NCBI GenBank assembly: GCA_026315105.1
Contig: CM048744.1
Span: 372,647,159 to 372,711,158 of the forward strand
Direction: 5' to 3'
DNA from: Locusta migratoria
Lineage: Eukaryota > Arthropoda > Insecta > Orthoptera > Acrididae
DNA: 64,000 nt
Part shown: piece by piece, positions 35,601 through 46,160 of the stretch
Layout of the letters: each line of letters starts with the position of its first letter
How positions within the stretch are numbered: position 1 is the stretch's first letter
Made by a program: the position numbers and the translations under genes
Notes under the pieces: model-generated
Database searches by the model: none
What the model saw: the letters and a program-made list of their open reading frames with translations, nothing else
Told to the model about the DNA's origin: nothing

Positions 35601-35655
35601 TATTTCTTTTGATTTAGGTATTGAACAAATCCTGGATAGTAATTTTGAACTTTGA
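32650..35655 (+). CDS. HFM1: HFM1/MER3 meiotic DNA helicase, terminal exon (partial gene)
   Basis: Ski2-like superfamily 2 DNA helicase that in other eukaryotes processes meiotic recombination intermediates for crossover formation, in the nucleus of meiocytes. Residues are counted from 32656. Motif III SAT is at 47-49 (FIAVSATLPN). Motif IV LIFCSTRKG is at about 121. Motif V VLVATSTLALGVNLPAH is at 199-215, and motif VI QMIGRAGRPQYD at 240-251. A winged-helix segment follows, then a Sec63-type domain (about 330-620) with GRLMARYYMAFETMKIF, GRIKTTEMKVNCLIQAAFG and LAKCFHCRLWENSPYVSRQL, and a beta-rich part LIIGDSNNKLHVF. The last about 370 residues are Ser/Asn/Lys-rich and probably disordered. 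Motifs I, Ia and the DE of DEVH must be in upstream exons, which I did not find. The frame is intact for 1,001 codons, which argues for a live gene. HELQ and ASCC3 are the alternatives, but the C-terminal region reads like HFM1. Confidence 0.9.
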   Translation, partial: VHVLSEERRGPIIEAVISRMKTIEETFNYKKHEISYKRHSVPVRFIAVSATLPNIEDIAMWLGQFETPAKYFKIGEEHRPVKLHKIVLGYNCPRNMSQFRFDMSLSYKLKPLLLQYSDGKPTLIFCSTRKGVIQTTDTLCQQLTFHLNANQRGHILDAVSNIRENKLKDCVNCGVGFHHAGMDINDRYVIETLFRSGYLPVLVATSTLALGVNLPAHLVIVKSTQHYMGGMYTNYSDSQVLQMIGRAGRPQYDTEATAIIMTKENEKEQYEKLIEGKDLIESNLHRHLKEHINSEVVLRTITETAVAMNWMRSTFLYVRAIKNPKYYGIPTHFTKKGIENKLQEMCLRELNALATNHLVKMDVFDVQPTETGRLMARYYMAFETMKIFGTMTGDESLSQMLHHVTSCYEFSAFQLRTSEKKCLNSLNKVGLRYPLQGRIKTTEMKVNCLIQAAFGCLSIEDPSLHQEMINVIRIGQRVTKCLAQYMLLKSCYRGILNSIVLAKCFHCRLWENSPYVSRQLERIGPVLSELLVVTGKKSFKDLADSNPRDLERILNRPPPMGNRLQESALHLPEYHIKMKSTVCNNTYHIEIQLSINNNEAISIANTAGSNHGPCLIIGDSNNKLHVFRKLKDVCIINKEQIWTLKIEEKVKDVFVNVISEYWVGLDVRKTIQLSNISEKQSVETHFRVNNEVNSTYKGTKNIPETVQEVGNSKKRGCTFLDFKAVTDNFLQTTGSKRFRLQNDKPNCSLELFLHTPLKEKQLFPANSQNEIYENDRQCYRTITQSQTISDLAFSQMQRLFTEPSQAYGKKARMVKEKLLKNNTHLQAPCQWQHCFRENCSSYAQQGHSLIKNNKKNHVNHFISINTSEEPTASQATCKEDSTSISGVTSNIKTQNDSHSRNDSTDDSSNKIAQNTFELTERKQLHCITLQQQINTHERSLQEKVTTAESKDDARKRFTLNEAYKIQNKKNSSSINYSSINRSLHISFDLGIEQILDSNFEL

Positions 35656-35687
35656 TGACAGAAGCAAATAATCAATGACAATAATTC

Positions 35688-35693
35688 AATAAA
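35688..35693 (+). promoter_or_regulatory. HFM1: Candidate poly(A) signal of HFM1
   Basis: AATAAA 33 bases after the stop codon, in the context AATTCAATAAAATCAC. It is followed at 35709-35735 by 27 T. A short 3' UTR is implied. Confidence 0.5.
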
Positions 35694-35708
35694 ATCACAT
35701 GTCTCAAC

Positions 35709-35735
35709 TTTTTTTTTTTTTTTTTTTTTTTTTTT
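35709..35735. repeat. Poly(T) tract, 27 bases
   Basis: Uninterrupted T run just downstream of the HFM1 stop. In plus orientation it is not a poly(A) tail, so it does not indicate that the HFM1 exon is a retrocopy. It may be the tail of a minus-strand retroposon. Confidence 0.95.
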
Positions 35736-36724
35736 GCTATGTAGACCAGCAGTACGTAACAGCAATAAAACTCCTAAGTAGAATCACCTAGTCATTGCAC
35801 TACTTATCTTGGGAGCAAAAGAATATGTAAGGATAAAACTTGGATAAATATAAGTTGTATACATATTTGTCATGCCTAAACAAGTCAGTGAAGATTACTT
35901 ATTGACTGTAAACAATTAGTTACTGAGAAAATATGTTAGATACACAAACCACTGGCAAAATATGTAAAATAAATGGATAACAATGAATGCCAACATATGA
36001 TTAAGTGAGCAGAGTCTCATAACAACAACACTTGAAAAACTGGATATCCTATATCTCTCCATGATGTTCTCAAAAGCTGTGTAATTCATTACTTTAGACT
36101 ACAGCTGACAATGATCAATAATAATAGTAAAACTTTTGAAATACATTACCTGGCTTATCAAGAAAGTGAATAATGTGCTAGTAATATAAAACTGTTCCAA
36201 TATTATTTTATAGCTGAAGCTTCTCAAATTCAATCTTGTTTACTACTTGCCATGTAGATAGATGCCATCTTCTATGCATTTGTATTAAAGGAAAGTATTT
36301 AAAAAAAATACTATAATCATAGATTGAGTTGTATAGTTATTTTAATCAAAAGAATAATATTAATAAAATTGCTTTTTGATATTAGTGGCGACTTTTTCTG
36401 TCAATAAGAGCATTTTACTTTACTCTTCAAATTTCTTTATCAGATAATTTTGTACCTTCATCTCTTGGTATAGAATTTTTGCTTAACACAGTGGTGCAAA
36501 TCTCTTCAAGAGTAATTCAATTGGAATGTACAAAGAAAAGATTTGTAAACTAATTTTATGTTCCAAACTAATCGAAAAGGCTTAGCATAGAATTATTTTG
36601 TGAGTCATGGTGCTCAATTCCTATTTGAGCTAGGAGCATGGGGTAGAGCAGTTTTTTGTTTATCTTGGACCCACACTCATTTGTGTGGCCATTAGAATAT
36701 CTGCCTTACTATGTTAATTCCTTA
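35736..36724. other. No gene seen
   Basis: AT-rich intergenic DNA after HFM1. I see no protein motif, long repeat or tRNA-like box. Confidence 0.4.
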
Positions 36725-37700
36725 CTCAGTATGCTGAAGTTCTTCACTGACAGGCACTAGCACCCAGACCTAGACTGCAAACAGATTTTCCATGCCGTAT
36801 CTCCTCACAACCCCAATCCTCCCTCCACCCCCAATAACCAGCTACAAGAAAGCACCCACATTGTCACCAATATCAACCAGAACTGTAACAACTAAACCAC
36901 ATTCACCAACAAGACTTCATTTTTCTCTCACCATGCCCAGAAATGAGAAATAAGATCACCACCACTCCTTCTAAAGTGGTGTTCCGTCAACCACTCACCC
37001 TTCACATCTTAGTGCGTCCATATGTCAATCTGACACACAGTCCTCTACCAGGGGCATCAGCTCCCTGTTAGAGATCCTTTTGCAAGTCTTGACTAATCTA
37101 CCTGCCCAGAACTTTCTATTCTGGTCCCATCACAGGTTTATCCTACCCCATCAAAGGCCAGGCAACCTGTGAAAGCAGCAATGTCATTTATGAACTCTAC
37201 TGAACTCACTGCACAGCTTTTATACTGGTACATACCAATAAGCTGGAATAAGGTTGAGTATAATGTGCTTCATTTTAATAACTGCTTCATAACCTGGGAC
37301 ATCTGGATCTCCCTCCCACTATCAGCCTTCCTGAACTGCACATATGGGAGTTATCCTTACAGTAAATTTCTCTGGTAATGAATTTATCCAGACCTCAACT
37401 TACGGCAATCTCCCCCCCCCCCCCCCCCACACACACCCCCTTCCACAGCAATAGTTCCTGCCCTTTCTGTCCTATACCTCTCAGTAGTGTCTTATATTTT
37501 CCTTCTTTTTTACCCTTCTCCCCTTTGCCCCCTTCCACATTATTTTAAGTTACATTTTGCTCAACCCACCAGGACCTACACTCTCTGTGTGGCATACCCT
37601 CACCTTGCATCCTTCAGCCCATTCTCATGCATTCAATTGGCATCATTAACATGGTGGGCAACATCACATCAGCATGAATTTGCCCGTCAGTCAGTATGCT
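36725..37700 (+). pseudogene. Penelope-like element remnant (GIY-YIG region)
   Basis: A C-rich block resembling a common locust Penelope-like element. It reads, with many stops, ITGLSYPIKGQATCESSNVI YELY, matching the YPIKGxxTCxxxxVxYxxxC lead-in of the GIY-YIG endonuclease. It then reads FNNCFITWDIWISLPLSAFL (the region after the nuclease) and LNLSRPQLTAIS-like sequence. A C run sits at 37412-37428. Pyrimidine-rich 3' sequence (37460-37660) fits its 3' untranslated part. No reverse transcriptase is left. Confidence 0.6.
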
Positions 37701-38379
37701 TTGAAAGATGACGAACAGCTGCTTACTATGGCTGTTACAAATTTGTTTGGTTTGTGGGTGCTAACATAGCTGCTTTTCATTCACAGCTGTGTTCTTCACA
37801 TTACTGAGCTTTGGGCTATACTTGTATTATAAAGTGAATGACAAAATATTACTCAAGCTTGTTTACCACCATGTGGAACTTAAAACATGATCATCAAAAA
37901 TATTACAGATTATATTATTATAGTAGAAACAGTTTATGCAGGACAAATTGTAGCAGATACAGGCCTACATATCATCACCACTTATTGTCATCTTTCATCA
38001 CAAACTATTTATTTATGGTATGTTGCACTATGTAAGTAGCTATTTACAAGAATGACCCTACAAGGGAGCAAAAGCTTAGAAATGACTAATTGCCACTGTT
38101 TATAGATCAGCTTTTTGGTGGTCAGCAAAATTAAAAGCAGTTTTTTTTATGTAGTCTAAATTCTGCATACAGTGTGTGAAATTCACCTTCATACATGAAT
38201 TGTGCTTCAAAACTTAATTTAATATTCGCATTCTCTTTTGTGAACAAAAACCACCACTATTACAGGTTTCAAACAAAAATATGCAAATGGTCTTTATTTT
38301 TATCATCACTTGACATTCCGTCGAGTGGGAATGGCGGTATGTGACGTCACTGACGTTGCCCACCATGTGAATCCAACCT
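37701..38379. other. No gene seen
   Basis: AT-rich DNA with no recognised motif. A short open frame at 37838 is not supported by any domain. Confidence 0.35.
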
Positions 38380-38560
38380 CCCCCTCCCATGCCACTTACA
38401 GCCAAGCACCACTCAGAGTGCAGCTGCTAGAAATTATAGTTCTGTGTTCTCTCTGTGATTGTATGAATGATGGAGTGTTGAAACAGATAGTCTGTTGCCT
38501 CAAGCTGTCAGTTAGTTATGTGTGTGTCTATCCTTATTTTATTGCTGAATTATCATTGTT
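38380..38560 (+). repeat. Dispersed repeat, same family as 39.5 kb
   Basis: GTGCAGCTGCTAGAAATTAT... through TGTGATTGTATGAATGATG corresponds to 39550-39610 (GTGCAGCAGCTGGAGGTGAT...TGTGATTGCGTGAGTGTTC) with moderate divergence. The two copies flank the piggyBac fragment at 38844-39080. Confidence 0.45.
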
Positions 38561-38843
38561 AGACACAGCTATGTTTCTGTACATAAGCAAAAATTAAATG
38601 AACCAGAGTTAGCACCCATAAAAATCATTCAAACTATATATGCCATTTTCCAGATGTTCAGTGTGCTGATATTGACCCATTAACATAAAACCCTAAGTTA
38701 GCTAATTTTATTTTATTTTATTTATTTATTTTTTTATAACTATTACACATCTCAACTTGCCAACCTACTTGTTGCACAGAGAACTGCTATGTATGGAACT
38801 GTGCACCCACCAAGGAGACACATGCATCCATAAATTCATAAAA

Positions 38844-39080
38844 AGAAACTAAAGAAAGGGGTCATTGTTGCTTTTCAGAAAGGAAAAGTGAAAGCAATTC
38901 CATGGAAAGATAAAAGAGAAGTTTCATTGTTGACAACAATTCATAATGCTGAAATGAAAGCTACAGAAAAACCAAAGAGAAATGTTGCAGCCAGTAGCTG
39001 TTGTGGCATACAATAAACAATGTGTGGAGTAGACAAGTTAGATCAGAATGCGGCTAAAAACTCAGTGACTAATAATAATA
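38844..39080 (+). pseudogene. piggyBac transposase fragment
   Basis: It reads KKLKKGVIVAFQKGKVKAIP, then WKDKREVSLLTTIHNAEMKA, VAASSCCGIQ and, after a one-base shift, CGVDKLDQN. The W-K-D-K-R-x-V-x-x-L-x-T-x-H-N-A-E motif followed by GVDxxDQ is the piggyBac catalytic-core C-terminal portion. This is a short relic, distinct from the fuller element at 40337. The sequence at 40007-40016 (TTAAAGGGTTGA) could be its decayed right end. Confidence 0.75.
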
Positions 39081-39171
39081 ATAATAAAAAAAAAAATATA
39101 TTAATACAAAATATCTTATTGCACTTGCTTTGTAGAATGTTTACGTCCTGTAACGAAACAAGGAGGTTGGG

Positions 39172-39183
39172 GGGGGGGGGGGG
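39172..39183. repeat. Poly(G) tract
   Basis: Short G homopolymer inside AT-rich DNA. Similar G or C runs occur at 9001, 37412, 48060, 50142 and 51302. Confidence 0.85.
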
Positions 39184-39499
39184 ACAATTTCTGTATTGCT
39201 GTTATTGAGAACACATTATTTCAAAACATCAGAAAGAGGAGTTTGCTTCAAAAGTAGCAGGTTGTCCATTTCTAGCATCCATCATGGGCGACTCACAGGC
39301 AGACACTTTTTGTCAATAATTCCACCAACCTGATGAAACAGCATTCCAACAAGAATTTGTACAATCTGCAGGGATACAGATCGGGAAAAAAGCAAAAAGA
39401 GAATAAAGTTATTGTTGTGTCACTCTATGCCTTATTCCTTGTTTTCACACAGCAAGAAACATTTAAATCATCTAACCTAACCTAACCTTCCTATCCCCC

Positions 39500-39775
39500 C
39501 TCCCCTCCTCTCCCGTCACCAATGTACTCGCCGCAGAGCGTGGTTCGAAGTGCAGCAGCTGGAGGTGATAGTTGTATGACTGTGTTGGGTGCCTGTGTGA
39601 TTGCGTGAGTGTTCTATTTTCTGAAGAAGGCCATGGCCGATAGCTGAAAGTGTTGTATGTGTGTGTCTTTTGTATGTGCCTGTCGCAGCTCGTCGCCACG
39701 TCTTTACGGTGAGTTGTAAACTGTCCTTACTATATTATTAATTCCAACCTGGACTTTCCATTATTATATTTCTAA
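39500..39775 (+). repeat. Dispersed retroposon-like repeat
   Basis: It contains CTGAAGAAGGCCATGGCCGATAG and GCTCGTCGCCACG, then ends AATTCCAACCTGGACTTTCCATTATT. The module GAAGGCCATGGCC and the 3' end CTGGACCTTCCATTGTT are shared with both arms and the right side of the palindromic element at 22416-23073. This is the simple, non-palindromic form of the same family. Confidence 0.6.
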
Positions 39776-41339
39776 ATTCTTTGTTTGACATCTCTACAAA
39801 AAAAGTAAAGAAATTACTTTAATGTTCCGTATTCTTTAGTGAAAGCACATTGCACGAGTATACTCATCCTTTTAATAGTAGCAATTTTCAAAAATTTATA
39901 ACTTTGTTATTATATGCCTACATGTAATTTTTTTAATAAAAAATGTTTTTCATTTATAAAAATATATAAAGTTTTAGACCAAAATCAAGGAAAAAAAAAT
40001 CAGTGTGTTAAAGGGTTGATGTTCAGCTAATGGCACCATTTTGGCATGCACCATTCCGATTGTACATGGAAAAATAGTTTTTCTGGCAGATTCATGAAGC
40101 ACATCACTTCTACTCTTCACAATTGTAGGAACCAATCTGTTGTCCAGATCTCTTAGTTTAAAAGCAAGATAAATACAAACAACAACAAACCAGAGGCAGT
40201 GTCAAGGTAATGAAAAGATGTCACTTGGGCTGAAATTAATTCTCAGTTAATTGCATCATTACTGTGTGCACTATTCAGATTTCATAAGAAAAAACTTTAT
40301 AGGAGCTTTCTGAAGGGCCCCATTTCTGCACTTTAACCCTTTCACTGCTAAAGCCATATATCCTGCCTTCCGGGTCAAGTGTGCCCTTGAGGCTGTCTAA
40401 TCCCGCTACCTGCATCAATGGGTGGCCACATCAACTGCTGCCCGCGCTGAGCTTACCACTCTGCTTCCCTCACCCTTTGCTGAATTTTCCTGGATCCAGC
40501 TATTGTCTCCATCTCGCCTTCAGAATGTGATCACTGACACACAATGTATCTGCATACATTTATCATGGTTTTCGATCTGCTAATATATGACTGGTCACCA
40601 TTTATGTTCATTTAAACAGATTACTGGTATGAGCCAATCCACATTAAATTGCCTAATTTCGGAATATTTTCCTGCTCGAACAATACGGGTTTTGAAGAAA
40701 TTTTATGTGAACAATCTTACATGTCCTATATGAATGTTGGTGAAGTTTAATTATTGTCGAAATAATACTGGGGGAGATGTAATCACTTGCTTGACTTCAT
40801 TTGCAAAGTTGGGCGTAGTAAGGGTGAATTTCTAGTGCATTTGAGAAAGCTTTTGTTAGAATAAGTAAAATCTGGACACCTTGTACAACTATAAGTGTTC
40901 TCTTAGGAATAATGAAGAAAAGAATTTTAGAAGGCATATTCAGCTAGAAAATTTTAAGCAAAGTCGCTATAAAAATTGGTGCCAGAAAAAAATCTCAAAG
41001 TTCAGCTTCTTATATCTGAGGGACTAGAAATATGACAAATGTGAAACTTGGCATGTAGTAACCTAACAACACAAGGTTCTCAAGTTTCATTTATGTACCT
41101 CTTTCCTATACTAAGTATATTTAGTTCAACTTTGCCCATTATGTCATATAAGTGTCTATATCTCAGTCAGTATTGTTTAGACGATCGTTGAATTTTACCA
41201 GTGTTTGCACCTTCGGAATATATTTTCGATCCGGGCTTGGTCCGGCACTGGCAAAGTTAAAACATTTTTTCTTTTCTTTTTTCTTCTCACACCCACGCAT
41301 GAGCGTGCACACATGTGTGTTTGGTTGTTTCAAGTTCCC

Positions 41340-43500
41340 AATGATTAGTAATACTCTTTGTATGCAAGTCTCAAAGCAGGGCACAACACATAATGGAACA
41401 TTGCAAGTTTTGCATGGGTATCTAGTTTCCCGGCACACTTTCTGTTTCATGGAAATGACACATCTGCACATTAACACTTTTCTGCGAATGTTTACTCACA
41501 ATAACATCTGGAAAATGTCTCCCTGACAACACAGAGGATTCTCGTCGTCATAGCGCCTTCCCCTACCAGCTTTTTTTCCATTCAGTGGCATATTTTCTAC
41601 AATCTTCCATATGAGAGAGAGGCTGTGAGAAATGGCTGAGAATGCCAGCCCCATGGAGAGCATGATCATATAAAATGCACAAATCCAGAATGTGAAAAAT
41701 ATATTTCTTGTACCATTTCACAGTCTTAAGGACTGATCCCACTGAGCACAGTAACATGTTGTAATGTTACAAAATAAACTACATTTTCCTTCCGGCTCGA
41801 TTCGAGTGTATCAAGGCATTAATTTGCATATGAGCAGCCGAGCAATGCAGTAGCTACTGCAAGGATCTGTCTTTGTTGCAGATATGACAGGTAGTCAGTC
41901 ACTGCACAGTGAATGCTAGGAGAAAATGGACAGAGTTCACAGAATAGACAATATATAAATGCGGTTTTGTGTATAAACTCTGTGTGTATTATCTTTTCTT
42001 TCAATTATTGCTGTTCTGTTAATGCTGGAAGTTTTGTAGAAGCAAATACATGTGTTCAATTTGGCTGTGTAAATAACGAGCAAGAAAAAGCAAAGTGAAG
42101 AATTCACAAAACTTTTATGAGAAATTACTTATTTACTGTTTTCACTCTCATTTTTAATATAAAATTGGAGAAAACACGATTGCCTTGGTGGCGTAAGAGC
42201 TCGAAAAACTTTGGAGGCACAGCACAGCTGGACCTCCTTTTATTATCAATTTTTATTCAAGAGTTAAATGAATGGCTACAACAAGATTTTACTAGCTGCA
42301 CACACACAGATCTAAGGTACATTTCCCTGTTTAATACTGAATCAAATTGGTATCCAAGGGAAATGAGGTGTAGCTGCAGACACCAGTAGGACTCTTTACA
42401 CCCAGGTCATTTGGCAACAACACAATGTAACAACAGTCAACTGAATCCACACTACAATTGTAATCTACAATAGATTGCTGTTTCCTTATTTTTTTCCACC
42501 AGTATTTCTGTCAGTCTTCTCTGTTTCAACCATTTGTGGTATGTGATAATGTGGTCAACATCAACACCTCTCTCTTATCGCACTACTTGTCAGTGGACAT
42601 AAATTGAGTTTCCCCTTTATGCAGTTTTGGCATGTTGCGCCTATTCTTACAAAGAGCAAAGAGTGCCACATGGGGCTGTTCCGTGGCTGTGAAGCCAGAG
42701 GAACATGTCTGGACTGGAATACCAATTATCGAAAAACAGAATATGGCCCTTTTCCAAATAAGGTCCCTTGACAGTTGCTACTTTTCCCTAAATTGCGGAA
42801 CCCAATTTCTGTTGTTGAGCCTATATATACAATAAAATCCAAAATGTGCCTACTCTGACAGTCACACAATACAAATGTCTTTATCCCAAATCTACCTGCT
42901 TGGATGGAATAAATTGCTGAAAAGAATCGCCCTTTGTATGGCAACAGACTTTCATCTGAACAAAGCTTGTGATGTGGACAAAATGACTTGCTAAATGTCT
43001 CACAAACTTTGTCAACAATCGTCCGAATGTTAAACAGATTTTCACCTCTGGTACTTGGCAGAGTTATCATTTAAGTGTAGCATTCTCAGAAGTAGAAAAA
43101 AAGCGGTCTCTGGACATAATTTCACTGAAAACTGGTGTGTTTAGAAGTGTACCTCTGGAATAATTATTAATTAAATTCTCTACTTGTGCCAGTAGAAGGC
43201 AAATAGCAACGAAGCAATACATTTACTGAGAGCCAATATATTTTCACTTTGACAGTCGAAAAGTCACAAATTCTGTATTATTTCCTCTTGTGTAAATGTA
43301 AAATCTATTTGTTTTGCCTGTCACTTTCTGATTCCTCAGATTCTGAGGACCTGCCGACTGTACCTCTTGCTCTCCCCTCTGATGTAGAGGGCTGAGGAGT
43401 ACAGCTTTGAAATTCTGTTGAACCCTCATGTCTGAACTCGCTGTCACTCCTAGAGAGCATATCCAGCATCTCTTTATGCGACAGCGATATGACATGACAT
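41340..43500 (-). pseudogene. piggyBac transposase, broken
   Basis: In coding order on the minus strand: an acidic N-terminus (SHKEMLDMLSRSDSEFRHEG...SSESEESESD, 43470-43310); the domain start SRGTLLNTPVFSEIMSRDRF (43170-43090); LLRMLHLND; the catalytic region SDESLLPYKGRFFSAIY and RFGIKTFVLCDCQSRHILDF (42950-42820); then CKNRRNMPKLHKGETQFM and DKREVLMLTTLSH (42660-42560); VDYNCSVDSVD near 42470; after about 650 bp of other sequence, LKTVKWYKKYIFHILDL (41735-41670) and HFPDVIVSKHSQKS; and the Cys-rich C-terminal zinc domain VCRETRYPCKTCNVPLCVVP CFE (41430-41350). At least three frameshifts and one stop are present. Confidence 0.85.
41775..42435. mobile_element. Unidentified insertion inside piggyBac transposase
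   Basis: The transposase passes from VDYNCSVDSVD to a segment that resumes with MLLCSVGSVLKTVKW, although these should be a few residues apart. The roughly 650 bp between them has no transposase similarity. It holds plus-strand open frames at 41913-42098 and 42117-42389 without a known domain. No clear target duplication or inverted ends were found, so origin and limits are tentative. Confidence 0.45.
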
Positions 43501-44016
43501 TTCTACCACAGAAAAAAAAGTTATGAAAACACAGGAACTAAAGTCAAATTCTCCAAAGACAGATCACAGCAACAAATGTATATGCACTCTTGAACTGTAC
43601 AGTCATGATAATGTACAGCTACTGGAAGTGAAGTGCAGAAAGACAGCACTACGTGTTAACACATCAGTAGTGCTCAAGAAGCTTCACTCAGTGCGCCGGC
43701 GGCACCCGACGTGTCAAAACACCGTTAGTGCTGTAAGAGAACCCAATGGCCGCGCATAAACAAATCCGCAGCACCAGGGGAAAGGTGAGGCAAGATGAGT
43801 AAACACGCCTGCAAATTTCAAAGGGTTAAATTTGTATGAATATGTTCGAACTTTCCTCTTAGAAGGAAACAGTATTTTTGTCAGTTCAATGTCACTTTAT
43901 TATTCACATGTTAATTGCAATAAGCTTTTGAGTAAGTACAGTAAAACAACTGTAAAAAAAAAGGGGGTTTATTTCTAAGGAAGAATTTTTGAAGACCTAA
44001 TTCAAACCTCCATTAA

Positions 44017-44087
44017 CACTTTCGCTGCGGCTGATGCTATCCTACATTGAGCGTGGACGCTTATAAGCGTCAGCCACAGCGAAAGTG
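44017..44087. mobile_element. 71-bp piggyBac-type mini-MITE
   Basis: Flanked by TTAA at 44013-44016 and 44088-44091. The 18-bp inverted ends are CACTTTCGCTGCGGCTGA and, inverted from the right, CACTTTCGCTGTGGCTGA (one mismatch). Inside is a perfect 16-bp palindrome, GACGCTTATAAGCGTC, overlapping the right arm. Nothing is coded. It lies 190 bp from the larger piggyBac element, whose end (CCCTTTCACTGC) is similar to CACTTTCGCTGC. Confidence 0.85.
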
Positions 44088-46000
44088 TTAACTATGTAAA
44101 ATAATCAAATTAGGGAACCAAACTGAAGAATATTCCTTCCACAGCACAATACAACTTAAATGTTAAATGCCCACAGGCAAAGATGTAAATGATGAGACCT
44201 ATCTTGAAGCTTTAAAAAAATGTCAACAGAAAATTGTTGACGTATTTTCACTTCCTTTTGAATTAACCCTATTTCCCCAGTGCAATGAGCTCTCAAAAGG
44301 GGAGGGGGGTTGCGCATTTGTAATAGCAAGTATCTCTGTGTGGGTATACACAAATGCAGAACATCAACAGCATGTTGTTGTTGCCTTCAGTCTGGAGACT
44401 GGTTTGATGCAACTCTCCACCCTATGCTATTGTGATCAAACGTCTTCATCTCTTCATTGGAATGGCAACCAACATCCATTGAAACCTGCTTACAGTATTC
44501 ATCTCTTGGTCCCCCTCTGAGATTTTTACCCTCCACACACTTCCCTCCAATGCTAAATTCATGATTCAATGTCCTTTCAGAATGTGCCCTACCAATCAAT
44601 CTGTACTTTTAGTTAAGGTATGCCAAAAATTCATTTCCTCTCCAATTCCGTTCAGTATCTCCACATTACTTACGTGATCTATCCACCCAATCTTCAGCAT
44701 TTTTCTACAGCATAACATTTCAAAAGCCTCTACCCTCTTCCTATCTGAACTATTTATCTTCCATGCATCACTCGCGTACAAGGCAACCTCCACAGAAATG
44801 CCTTCAGAAAAGACTTCCTTACACCTAAATTAATATTCAATGTTTTTCTCTTTCTCAAAAACGCTTGTCTCCCCATTGCCATTCTGCATTTTATATCCTC
44901 TGTACTGCAACCATCAACTTTTCCTACCAAAATAACAAAACTCATCTATCACCTTTATTGTCTTGTTACCTAATCTAATTCCTTAACCATTTCGTGATTT
45001 GCCTAGTCTGCATTGGATTACCCTTCTTTTGCTCTTGTTAATGTTCATCTTATACAATCCTTTCAAAACACTGGCCATTCTGTTCAATTGCTCTTCCAGG
45101 TCATTTGCTGTCTCTGACAATTACAATGTCATCAACAAAACAAAGGTTTTAATTTTTCACCCTGAACTTAAATGCCTTCTCCAAATGTCTCCTTGCTTTC
45201 CTTCACAGCTTGCTCAATGTACAAACTGAATAACATTGGAGAAAGGCCACAAACCTGTCTTACTCCCTTCCCAGCATATGCATCCCTTTCATGTTCTTCG
45301 ACTCTGATAACTTATGTCTGATTTTTGTACAAGCTGTAAATAACCTCCTGTTCCATATATTGTACCGCTGCTGACTTCGGAATTTGAAAGAGTGTATTCC
45401 AATCAACATGGCCAAAAGCTTTCTTCAAAGCTAAAAATGTTGGCTTTCCTTTCTTTAATCCATCTTCTAAGGTAAGTTTCTAAATTTCTCCTAAATCCAA
45501 ACTGATCTTCCTTGAGGTCAGCTTCTACCAGATTTTCCAAGCTTCTGTAAACAATGTATGTTAAAATTTGCAACCATGAGTTATTAAATTGATGACTCTT
45601 GTAATCTTCACACCTGTCTGCACCTGCTTTCTTTGGAATGGGTATTTCTACATTTTTTCTTGAAGTCTGAGGTTATTCAGCTTCCAGAGATTCCAGTAGC
45701 TCTGAGGGAATGTCGTATACACCAGGGGTCTTGTTTAAACTTGGGCCTTTCCATGCTCTGCCAAATTATTCTTTCAGTGTAGTACATCCTATTTAATCTT
45801 CGTCTGTTCCCTCTTCCTGTCCTACATTTCCTTTGTAGAAACACTCTTTATATTCTTTCCACCTTCCAGCTTTCCCTTCTTTGCTCAGACCTCTTTTTCC
45901 ATTCGAGTTATTCATATTCATATAGCTACTTATATAGTCATACAGCTGCTTTTCTTGTCTCCAAATGTCTCATTTTCCTGGAGGTGGTATCTATATTTCC

Positions 46001-46107
46001 AAATGTTCAAATGTTTATAAATCTATCGGACCAAACTGCGTGGTCATTAGTCCATAGCTTACAAACTACTTAAACCTAGGTAAACTAACCTAAGGACAAC
46101 ACCCACC

Positions 46108-46160
<53 letters not shown>

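Larger units (their letters stand above)
40337..43825 (-). mobile_element. piggyBac element, TTAA to TTAA, coding region decayed
   Basis: Flanked by TTAA at 40333-40336 and 43826-43829, with CCCTTT at both inverted ends (CCCTTTCACTGC on the left, CCCTTTGAAATT read inwards from the right). TTAA duplication with CCxTTT-type ends is diagnostic of piggyBac. Inside, on the minus strand, is a nearly full-length but broken transposase (41340-43500). The left about 1 kb is non-coding 3' sequence. Total length is 3,489 bp, longer than usual because about 650 bp interrupts the transposase near 41775-42435. Confidence 0.85.

Noticed and set aside
32650..35655. HFM1 exon as a processed retrocopy
   Set aside because: A good acceptor sits exactly at the helicase-alignment boundary, the frame is fully open, and the tract after the stop is T, not A. 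The idea stays only as a question about the missing introns.
41152..41526. Plus-strand open frame of 124 codons
   Set aside because: It is the antisense of the piggyBac Cys-rich C-terminus on the minus strand.
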